From: PGYR01 sp040264895
GTDB taxonomy: Bacteria > Bacteroidota > Ignavibacteria > Kapaibacteriales > UBA2268
Assembly (NCBI GenBank): GCA_040264895.1
Contig: JBDQHL010000052.1
Span: forward strand, 1 to 10,640
Reading direction: 5' to 3'
Length of the DNA: 10,640 nt
Under the pieces are notes generated by a model that was not told the origin of the DNA, did not search any database, and worked only from the letters and a program-made list of their open reading frames with translations. Made by a program: the position numbers and the translations under genes. Shown here piece by piece: positions 1 to 6,129 of this stretch (position 1 is its first letter; each line of letters opens with the position of its first letter).

Positions 1-1
1 A

Positions 2-424
2 CTTATGTTAATTCCTGTTCTTGGTATAAACATAAACACACATATATGTGGGAAAAGTCAAAATACTTTGAATTCAATTGTAATACCTGGTTTGTTAGAA
101 GCAGACGAGTGTAACAAATGTCATAAAGTTGTAGTGGTTAAATCATGTTGTAGTAACGAGGGACCTGATAATACTACACAAATTCAATATAAAGAAAATA
201 AAAAGGGATGCTGTAAAGACTTTTTAACCTACAAAAGCTATGATTATTTTGTAAATAATAAGTTATTAGCTCATAACAGCATTTCTTTAACACTAAGTTT
301 AGTAAAAACATACCAAATATTAAATTTAGATAGTTGGCCTAAAACATTATTAAATTACAAACGAGTCCGGCTAAGGCCTTACCAGATCGATATAATACCC
401 CTTACTTGTTCTTATTTAATTTGA
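2..424 (+). CDS. HYC_CC_PP-like small cysteine-rich protein, 5' end cut by window edge
   Basis: The frame is open to the left edge of the window, and its first ATG (position 5) already lies at the end of a hydrophobic stretch (LIPVLGININTHICG). The true start and most of the signal or membrane segment are therefore probably upstream. What is visible resembles the HYC_CC_PP family of Bacteroidota: an H-x-C motif just after the N-terminal hydrophobic segment (HIC), a CNKC pair, two CC pairs (KSCCSNE and KGCCKDF) followed by a short aromatic-rich stretch, and a proline-containing tail near the C terminus (RPYQIDIIP in place of the usual PP). The molecular function of that family is not established. 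From memory its members often sit beside TonB-dependent receptors and metal-handling genes. The cysteine and histidine content and the MbnP/diheme genes 63 nt downstream fit a metal-related envelope role, but that is inference. Family call moderate; function unknown. Confidence 0.6.
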   Translation, partial: LMLIPVLGININTHICGKSQNTLNSIVIPGLLEADECNKCHKVVVVKSCCSNEGPDNTTQIQYKENKKGCCKDFLTYKSYDYFVNNKLLAHNSISLTLSLVKTYQILNLDSWPKTLLNYKRVRLRPYQIDIIPLTCSYLI

Positions 425-487
425 TTCATTACAATTCTCAGAAGAAAAGTAATTTTTTAAAAACAAATTAAATAAAGAGTAAACATT

Positions 488-1255
488 ATGAAATCTATAT
501 ATATCACTCTTGCCTTATCATTACTGATATTGAACTTCAGTTGTGATGAAAGTAGTACAAGAAGTGAACCTGTGGCAAAAAATGTCGCACTTGAAATAAC
601 TATGACCCATACTTTTGGAAATGAAGAAGTAGAACCAGATATTTCTGTACATACTAACTCATCGGGGAATGAAATTATTTTTTCAAAATTGCATTACCTA
701 CTCACTGAATTCACTTTAACTAATGAAGATGGTGATAAAATTGAGGTGGACTCATCTTCCGCATATATCAATATGTCTGAAGGTAGAGTCAAGTTCACAT
801 TAGATAGTATTCCTGAAGGTAGTTATAGCGGAATAAGCTTTTTCTTGGGAGTAGACTCAACAATAAATCATCAAAATCCGAATAAATTTGAAGCCACAAG
901 CCCACTTAACCCAATAATAAATAATTTATATTGGGATTGGATGGATGGATTTATCTTTTGTTCTGTTGAAGGATATCATTATAAGGACAATGAACTTAAA
1001 GGAGCTTTTGCATACCATATTGGCTTAGATGAAAATCTAATGGAAATCAGCATAAATAATAATTTCAATGTGGGTGATGGGACTCCATTAAATATTGTAT
1101 TTGATTTATCAGAATACTTCGAGACTCCTAATATTATTAACATTACTGAAAATGCTCCAATAACACACTCAGACAAGGACGCTGATTTTGGACTTAGTAG
1201 TAAAATTAGTGAAAACTTATTGAATGCATTTTCTATAAATAATGGGGTGAAATAA
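488..1255 (+). CDS. MbnP-like predicted copper-binding lipoprotein (copy 1)
   Basis: A 255-residue protein with an N-terminal lipoprotein signal (hydrophobic 4-17, lipobox ending at Cys19), so it is probably anchored in the envelope. The body follows the MbnP family layout: a β-strand with KLHYLLTEF (67-75, equivalent to the family's RYYISNF-type strand), IPEGSYSGISFFLGVD (108-123), the signature YWDWMDGFIF (148-157), EG (161-162) and AYHIG (175-179). Characterised MbnP relatives from methanotrophs (MbnP, CorA, MopE) bind copper using histidines and a kynurenine made from tryptophan. Trp149 and Trp151 are the only tryptophans here and sit in the signature, so they are the obvious candidates for such a modification. 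Unlike copy 2 it has no HPL motif and no His next to the WxW, so its metal site may differ. The start ATG follows 63 nt of non-coding DNA after the cysteine-rich gene. Its TAA overlaps the next ATG by 1 nt (TAATG), which implies coupling to the diheme gene. Family call good; copper binding inferred. Confidence 0.8.
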   Translation: MKSIYITLALSLLILNFSCDESSTRSEPVAKNVALEITMTHTFGNEEVEPDISVHTNSSGNEIIFSKLHYLLTEFTLTNEDGDKIEVDSSSAYINMSEGRVKFTLDSIPEGSYSGISFFLGVDSTINHQNPNKFEATSPLNPIINNLYWDWMDGFIFCSVEGYHYKDNELKGAFAYHIGLDENLMEISINNNFNVGDGTPLNIVFDLSEYFETPNIINITENAPITHSDKDADFGLSSKISENLLNAFSINNGVK

Positions 1256-2346
1256 TGAGAGGACACAGTATATTATTAGTGGTGATGTCGCTATCATTGT
1301 CTCTGGTTTTTATTTCTTGTGCAGACGAAGAGCCAACCAGCCCTGATGATGAGTTTAAAACAACACCCTATGAATTAGTAATGCCTAGCAATTTACCTCC
1401 GCCAATTATACCAATTGACAACCAATTGACGGTTGAGGGTATAGCACTTGGCAAAGCGTTGTTTTTTGAAAAAATGATGTCAAAGGATGGTAGTGTTTCT
1501 TGTGGTTCTTGCCACGCGCAAGAAAGTGCTTTTACAGACACACATAAAATTTTCTCAGAAGGAATAGAAGGTAAAATTGGGGATAGAAATTCTATGCCTA
1601 TTTTTAATATGTTTTATCATACTAAGGGTTTCTTTTGGGATGGCAGAGCCAAAACACTCAGGGAGCAGTCACTTCAGCCAATTGAGAGTCCTTTAGAAAT
1701 GGGTGAGTCACTTGAAAATGTGGTGTTGAAATTAGAGTCAACCGAAGAATACAGAGCTTTGTTCTATAATGCTTTTGGTGATTCATCTGTCAATTCTGAA
1801 AAAATGAGTTTGGCAATGGAGCAATTTATGTTAACTTTAGTTTCTGGCGATTCTAAATTTGACAAATTTGAACTCGGTGAAGCTACGCTCACTGAATCTG
1901 AAAAAAGAGGAAAGGAATTATTCTTCACTGAGTTCGAAGAGAATAGTGAAAAGCGTGGTGCAGACTGCTTCCACTGTCATGGTTCAGCTGACTTTTCCAA
2001 TCATGAGTTTATGAATAATGGATTGGACTCTGAAACTGAGTTTACAGATTTGGGTAGAGCCAAATTTACTAATAGACCAACTGACAATGCTAAATTCAAA
2101 ACGCCTTCACTAAGAAATGTAGAAGTATCTGGCCCATATATGCACGATGGTAGATTTGAAACATTGGAAGAAGTAGTTGAACATTATAATAGTGGAATCA
2201 AAGAATCTCCTACTTTAGATGTAAATATGCACAGCATAAAAGAAGGTATGAATTTGACAGCACAAGAGAAACAAGATTTAGTTGCATTCTTGAAAACATT
2301 AACAGATGAAGTGTATCTGAATAATCCAGAATACAGAGAAGAATAA
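1255..2346 (+). CDS. MauG/MbnH-type diheme cytochrome c lipoprotein (copy 1)
   Basis: A 363-residue diheme c-type cytochrome of the bacterial cytochrome c peroxidase/MauG/MbnH superfamily. A lipoprotein signal ends at Cys22. The two heme-binding motifs are CGSCH (83-87) and CFHCH (238-242), the usual two-domain spacing. Other family landmarks are SAFTD (91-95), WDGRAKTL (128-135), PYMHDGR (294-300) and LEEVVEHYNSG (304-314). The Tyr in EHY (311) falls where MauG-type enzymes place an axial tyrosine ligand and classical peroxidases a methionine; I made this placement by eye. MauG and MbnH use H2O2 or O2 to oxidise a residue of a partner protein, and MbnH converts an MbnP tryptophan to kynurenine. 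The MbnP-like gene directly upstream, overlapping by 1 nt, makes it the natural substrate. A plain H2O2-detoxifying peroxidase is the main alternative. Trp128 is the only tryptophan in the protein. Confidence 0.85.
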   Translation: MRGHSILLVVMSLSLSLVFISCADEEPTSPDDEFKTTPYELVMPSNLPPPIIPIDNQLTVEGIALGKALFFEKMMSKDGSVSCGSCHAQESAFTDTHKIFSEGIEGKIGDRNSMPIFNMFYHTKGFFWDGRAKTLREQSLQPIESPLEMGESLENVVLKLESTEEYRALFYNAFGDSSVNSEKMSLAMEQFMLTLVSGDSKFDKFELGEATLTESEKRGKELFFTEFEENSEKRGADCFHCHGSADFSNHEFMNNGLDSETEFTDLGRAKFTNRPTDNAKFKTPSLRNVEVSGPYMHDGRFETLEEVVEHYNSGIKESPTLDVNMHSIKEGMNLTAQEKQDLVAFLKTLTDEVYLNNPEYREE

Positions 2347-2374
2347 AAGTAAAAACAAATAATTAGAGTTCATT

Positions 2375-3313
2375 ATGAAAAAATTAATAATCACAACCTT
2401 GATACTAATAGCTAGTATTGCATCAGCCGCAGAAGTAAATCTCAATATAGATTATAACGTTGATGGTGTTCCATTCGAATTTGACAAAGAGTACGTAAAC
2501 AAAAATGGAGTAAAGTATAAAATTTCTAGATTTCAATACTATATGTGCCAGTTCGAACTAGACGACAACTTATTAGAGGGAACCTATGTATTAGCTAATG
2601 CGGGTTTAGAATCATATTCGTTAGGAAATATAGATATTAGCAATGTAAACAACATAAGCTTATCGTTTGGTGTGGAAGAGGAAGAGAACATAGGCAAAGA
2701 CCCAAATAGATTCGGAATGTTTCACCCTTTAGCACCAAAGAATCCATCTATGCATTGGGGTTGGAGTGCTGGATATAGATTTTGGGCTATAGAGGGATTT
2801 TCTGATCCTGACGGTGACGGCGAATATGACAAATCTATTCAGTACCATATACTTGGTGACGAATCATTCAGAACACTTAGCTTTACTGTAAACGCACAAG
2901 AGGTTGATGGAACAATAGATATAATGCTTGATTTTGATATTCAAGAATTATTAGCACCTGTCGATATGACTACTTTTGGTATTTATCATGAATTCTATAA
3001 CAATTCGCAACAAGTTCGTGACCTTATCGACAACTTCGGTGAATCGGATGTAGTAACCAGTGAAACAACTACATCAGTGGAATTATCGCAAAGCATTTCT
3101 ATTTCGCCTAACCCAACTACAGATTACTTAAACGTTGATGCCAAACACGTAAACTCTGATTTTGAGATAATCTCACTGAATGGAAACGTAGTTCAAACTG
3201 GCTCAGTCAATAGTAGTATAATAGAAATAATAGATCTTACGGTTGGTACATACTTCCTTAGAATATTGGACAATAGCGGCGTTATAAAAACGGCAAAATT
3301 TGTCAAAAAATAA
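2375..3313 (+). CDS. MbnP-like predicted copper-binding protein with T9SS sorting domain (copy 2)
   Basis: A 312-residue two-part protein. It has a Sec signal peptide with likely cleavage after the ASA near residue 18 and no lipobox cysteine, unlike copy 1. Residues 20 to about 215 form an MbnP-like domain: RFQYYMCQFEL (52-62), ISLSFGVEEEENIG (94-107), FHPLAPKNP (116-124), the signature MHWGWSAGYRFWAIEG (126-141) and QYHILG (156-161). A DPDGDGEYD loop (144-152) resembles calcium-binding DxDGDGxxD loops. Residues 241-312 look like a type IX secretion C-terminal domain: SPNPTTDYLNV, then ISLNGNVV, GTYFLRI and a lysine-rich end. The protein is therefore predicted to cross the outer membrane and be released or attached to the surface. 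His117, His127 and His158 plus Trp128/Trp130 are candidate metal-site or kynurenine residues. It follows the first diheme gene by 28 nt and overlaps the second by 14 nt. Confident on both domains; copper is inferred from the family. Confidence 0.83.
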   Translation: MKKLIITTLILIASIASAAEVNLNIDYNVDGVPFEFDKEYVNKNGVKYKISRFQYYMCQFELDDNLLEGTYVLANAGLESYSLGNIDISNVNNISLSFGVEEEENIGKDPNRFGMFHPLAPKNPSMHWGWSAGYRFWAIEGFSDPDGDGEYDKSIQYHILGDESFRTLSFTVNAQEVDGTIDIMLDFDIQELLAPVDMTTFGIYHEFYNNSQQVRDLIDNFGESDVVTSETTTSVELSQSISISPNPTTDYLNVDAKHVNSDFEIISLNGNVVQTGSVNSSIIEIIDLTVGTYFLRILDNSGVIKTAKFVKK

Positions 3314-4301
3314 GTACATATTATTACTAATTCTATCCTTATTGTTGGCATGTTCGGAGAAATCTACCCAACCAGAAATCAGCAATAAGGATAGACATAG
3401 TTTTCTAAAAGACTTCCCCGATAAACTACCAGAGATAGAATACCCCGAAGACAATCTCCCTACTGAAGAAAGGGTTCGGCTTGGCAAGTTACTGTTCGAA
3501 GATGTAAGACTGTCTAGAACTAATGAAATATCATGTGCTTCTTGCCACAAGACTGAGTTTGCATTTGCAGACAATAAGCCAACTACTAAGGGAGTAGAAG
3601 GAGGAGATGGCACAAGGAATAGCATATCAATTATAAATGTAGCTCACCGCACCTCACTAATGAGAGAAGGCGGTATACCAACTTTAGAAATGCAAGCTTT
3701 AGTACCATTCCAGGAACATAATGAATTCGATTTAAACATAGTAGTTGCAGCTGAAAAACTTAGTTCAGATACTCTATATTCTAAACTCTCTGAATTGGCA
3801 TATAATCGTGTTTTTGACCCCTATGTTATTACAAGAGCAATATCTGCATTCGAACGCACATTAGTTGGTGGTAATTCAAAATTCGACGCTTACCTTAATG
3901 ACAAAGCCCGGTTAACATCAAATGAAGAGCGTGGTATGGAGCTATTTTTTTCGGATAGTTTGGCTTGCTCATCTTGCCATTCTGGTATATTATTTACATC
4001 GCAAGAGTTTGCAAACAATGGCTTATATGAAGAATATTCGGATATAGGTCGGCAACGGCTAACAGGTCAAGATAGCGATAATGGTGTATTCGTTATACCA
4101 TCACTAAGAAATGTAACCAGAACCGCTCCATATTTGTATGATGGCAGTATTGCAACCCTCGAAGAAGTAATAGATCACTACGCAAAAGGGGGTTTGGTAC
4201 ATAGAAATAAGAATAAAAAAATTAATGGATTTGCAATCACTAAACAACAAAAGGAATCCATTATTGCTTTTTTGAATACACTAACTGAATCCACAGATTA
4301 A
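3300..4301 (+). CDS. MauG/MbnH-type diheme cytochrome c lipoprotein (copy 2, TTG start)
   Basis: A 333-residue diheme c-type cytochrome of the same superfamily as copy 1. A lipobox (LLLAC) ends at Cys18. Heme motifs are CASCH (79-83) and CSSCH (223-227), with family landmarks FAFAD (87-91), GGIPTLEMQ (124-132), EHNEFD (139-144), PYLYDGS (277-283) and LEEVIDHYAKG (287-297). Tyr294 aligns with Tyr311 of copy 1, the candidate MauG-type axial ligand. The position matching WDGR of copy 1 reads MREGG, and the whole protein has no tryptophan. The start must lie between an in-frame stop at 3285-3287 and the signal peptide. TTG at 3300 is the only usual start codon there that leaves a complete signal peptide, and it overlaps the preceding MbnP-like gene by 14 nt. 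The likely role is oxidative maturation of the upstream MbnP-like protein or peroxide reduction. The divergence from copy 1 (EHNEFD against a PLEMG-type motif) suggests a different subfamily rather than a recent duplicate. Confidence 0.83.
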   Translation: MSKNKYILLLILSLLLACSEKSTQPEISNKDRHSFLKDFPDKLPEIEYPEDNLPTEERVRLGKLLFEDVRLSRTNEISCASCHKTEFAFADNKPTTKGVEGGDGTRNSISIINVAHRTSLMREGGIPTLEMQALVPFQEHNEFDLNIVVAAEKLSSDTLYSKLSELAYNRVFDPYVITRAISAFERTLVGGNSKFDAYLNDKARLTSNEERGMELFFSDSLACSSCHSGILFTSQEFANNGLYEEYSDIGRQRLTGQDSDNGVFVIPSLRNVTRTAPYLYDGSIATLEEVIDHYAKGGLVHRNKNKKINGFAITKQQKESIIAFLNTLTESTD

Positions 4302-4306
4302 ACTAA

Positions 4307-4909
4307 CTAGGGCTTGTCGAAGTGGTGGTAATCTTTGAGTGAGTTCCAGTCTCCACCCCAACGCCAACCTCGCGCCTTCATCTCTTTCACTATTCGGCTA
4401 TCTGCTGTGAAAACCCCCTTGTTACCAGGCACATACTTAGCACCTTTCGGAGATATTCGAGTAGGATTTTTGTATATCACGGGGTTGAAATAAGGATTTA
4501 TATCAATTGCCTTACCAAAAGAATGGTTCGAAAGTCTCTCCGTACCAGCTATAAAGCGATAGTTCAAAGCAGAAGAGTTATTTGCAGCCATCGACTTGTC
4601 ATCGCTCCAACCATATTTCACTATAGGTATTACTTGTTTAATAGGGAATTTTTCTTCCATCGCCATTTGGAAGAAATACTTAACATCTTCTTCTACAGAT
4701 TTATGAACTATTATCTGCCCTATGTGTAGCTTATCATCAGTCGAATAATACGAAACATTAAGTAAAGTAAGTGAATCGAGCAAGTCTTGAGGAGCCTTAG
4801 TCCCTTTTGTAGCTTCCTCAAATGTCATACTGCTATCAACTATTTCCACTTCTCCCCCTATTAAGCCCACAAAGGCTAAGATTATTGCACTTATAATTAT
4901 TCTTTTCAT
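4307..4909 (-). CDS. Secreted M15-family zinc metallopeptidase (peptidoglycan peptidase)
   Basis: A 200-residue protein with an N-terminal signal peptide (hydrophobic 4-18). The catalytic region carries the M15 (D-Ala-D-Ala carboxypeptidase/L-Ala-D-Glu endopeptidase-like) zinc signature: SNHSFGKAID, giving His129 and Asp136, and a C-terminal GWRWGGDW...DYHHFD (181-198), where His196 is the likely third zinc ligand. The WGGDW...HHF ending is typical of the Peptidase_M15_4 type that trims peptide stems of peptidoglycan. YRFIAGTERLS (117-127) leads into the zinc motif as in relatives. Family members cleave DD or LD peptide bonds in the periplasm; which bond is cut here cannot be told. The ATG at 4907-4909 gives a clean signal peptide. 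It converges on the second diheme gene with only 5 nt between the stop codons, so its presence there need not imply a shared function. Confidence 0.85.
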   Translation of the reverse strand: MKRIIISAIILAFVGLIGGEVEIVDSSMTFEEATKGTKAPQDLLDSLTLLNVSYYSTDDKLHIGQIIVHKSVEEDVKYFFQMAMEEKFPIKQVIPIVKYGWSDDKSMAANNSSALNYRFIAGTERLSNHSFGKAIDINPYFNPVIYKNPTRISPKGAKYVPGNKGVFTADSRIVKEMKARGWRWGGDWNSLKDYHHFDKP

Positions 4910-5118
4910 CTGACTCTGCTCTGTGATTTACTAATTTATAATACGAACTAAATATACTCTTGTTTGGGAGTGATTAAAATGAGTTTGAGTTATGATTATA
5001 TCCACATTTCCCTCACCCCACTTCGTAACTTAATACAACTTTATGAGTATTATCATTTTAATTATACACGTATAGAACTTAACTTTGTATAACTAAGATA
5101 ATAACAATTCGGATTCTT
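4910..5118. other. Divergent intergenic region with two promoters expected
   Basis: This 209-bp AT-rich region lies between the start codons of the M15 peptidase (leftward) and the sugar dehydrogenase (rightward), so it should hold a promoter for each. I see one good rightward -7 candidate (listed separately). For the leftward gene there is only a near match, TATATTTA on the minus strand around 4950-4957. A 12-bp imperfect palindrome, TATACACGTATA, lies at 5063-5074. I found no open frame or tRNA in it. Confidence 0.5.
5080..5087 (+). promoter_or_regulatory. Candidate Bacteroidota -7 box for the amino-sugar operon
   Basis: TAACTTTG matches the Bacteroidota -7 consensus TAnnTTTG exactly and ends 31 nt before the dehydrogenase ATG, a sensible distance. 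The expected -33 TTG about 19-21 nt further upstream is not clear; only a T-rich stretch (ATTTTA near 5055-5060) is there. In AT-rich DNA such a match can arise by chance. Confidence 0.4.
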
Positions 5119-6129
5119 ATGAAAATAGCAGTCATCGGATGCGGTTACTGGGGTAACCACTTACTGAGAAATTTCAACCAATCCCCAAACTGGGAACTCG
5201 CCTACGCTTGCGATTCGGACACTAAGCAATTAGAGAAAATGTCGGCTATGTACCCCAATGCAAAAGCAACTGGGGACTACAATGAAATAATGGCAGATGA
5301 CACTATCGATGCCGTGGCTATTGCTACTCCTGTTAACACTCATTATAAGATAGCTTTGGCGGCACTGAATTCAGGTAAACACGCGTGGGTAGAAAAGCCA
5401 CTAACGGACTCGGCCCAAACTGCTGAAGAGCTGATAGCTGCTGCTAAGGAAAACAACGTCTTGCTCCACGTAGATCACACTTTTATTTATACTCCTGCAG
5501 TGCAGAAGATAAAATCGCTGATGGACTCTGGTGAGCTGGGTGAGTTCAAATATATGGACTCCACACGAGTGAATTTGGGGCTGTTCCAACACGATATCAA
5601 TGTAGTTTGGGATTTGGCACCGCATGACTTTTCTATCTTGCAGTATTGCATTGGTAAAAAGCCAGTAGCAGTTAATGCAACGGGTAAGGCGTTAGAAAAA
5701 TATGGACAAAAAGAGATAGAGAGTATTGCTTATATCACAGTTCACTTTGAAGATGAGACTATGGCGCATTTCAATGTAAATTGGATGTCTCCAGTGAAAA
5801 TCCGCCAGATTATAATCGGTGGAACAAAGAAAATGTTGGTCTTCAACGATATGAGCAGTGACGAAAAGCTAAAAATTTACGATTCGGGTGTGCTGATTGA
5901 AAACAGAGAAGAGATATACGAAACGCTGATTCAGTACAGAACTGGCGATATGTATTCCCCGAAAGTGAGCAATGCCGAGGCACTACAAACAGAGGTAAAT
6001 CACTTCTTCGAAAGCATAGAAAACAACCAAAACACTATGACCGATGGCGAGTCTGGGCTCTATGTAGTACAGCTATTAGAAGCAGCCGAAAAGTCAATCA
6101 AAAACAATGGCGAGTTAGTTAAGATATAA
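5119..6129 (+). CDS. Gfo/Idh/MocA family NAD(P)-dependent sugar oxidoreductase
   Basis: A 336-residue dehydrogenase. It begins with a Rossmann dinucleotide-binding motif (VIGCGYWGNHLLRNF, 5-19), followed by AIATPVNTHY (67-76) and the family hallmark EKPLT (92-96) with catalytic-type Lys93. WDLAPHDFS (164-172) supplies the Asp/His pair usual at the active site. The C-terminal half is the β-sheet substrate domain (PF02894-like). Relatives in polysaccharide clusters, such as WbpB/WlbA, oxidise C-3 of a UDP-amino-sugar acid so that an aminotransferase can install an amine there. The aminotransferase two genes downstream suggests the same order of steps. The exact substrate is not readable from the sequence. 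It is the first gene of a tight operon; its TAA overlaps the next ATG by 1 nt (TAATG). Cytoplasmic. Family secure, pathway inferred. Confidence 0.88.
   Translation: MKIAVIGCGYWGNHLLRNFNQSPNWELAYACDSDTKQLEKMSAMYPNAKATGDYNEIMADDTIDAVAIATPVNTHYKIALAALNSGKHAWVEKPLTDSAQTAEELIAAAKENNVLLHVDHTFIYTPAVQKIKSLMDSGELGEFKYMDSTRVNLGLFQHDINVVWDLAPHDFSILQYCIGKKPVAVNATGKALEKYGQKEIESIAYITVHFEDETMAHFNVNWMSPVKIRQIIIGGTKKMLVFNDMSSDEKLKIYDSGVLIENREEIYETLIQYRTGDMYSPKVSNAEALQTEVNHFFESIENNQNTMTDGESGLYVVQLLEAAEKSIKNNGELVKI

Noticed and set aside
425..487. Possible methanobactin precursor peptide or promoter in front of the first MbnP-like gene
   Set aside because: The 63 bases hold no short frame with the cysteine-containing core of an MbnA peptide, and the best promoter-like string (TAATTTTT at 450-457) is only a near match without a spaced TTG.
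979..1266. Open frame on the minus strand inside the first MbnP-like gene
   Set aside because: It lies opposite a gene with clear family motifs, has no recognisable domain, and its composition looks like the mirror of the real frame.
3203..3625. 140-codon minus-strand frame across the MbnP-like/diheme junction
   Set aside because: It is antisense to the T9SS tail and the first CxxCH motif of real genes and has no start context or family resemblance of its own.
1255..4301. Simple reading of both diheme proteins as H2O2-detoxifying cytochrome c peroxidases
   Set aside because: Not excluded, but less favoured: both have a Tyr where classical enzymes are expected to have the Met ligand, and each overlaps an MbnP-like gene.
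4302..4306. Shared bidirectional terminator between the second diheme gene and the M15 peptidase
   Set aside because: Only 5 bases separate the stops, and I see no GC-rich hairpin with a T-run around them.
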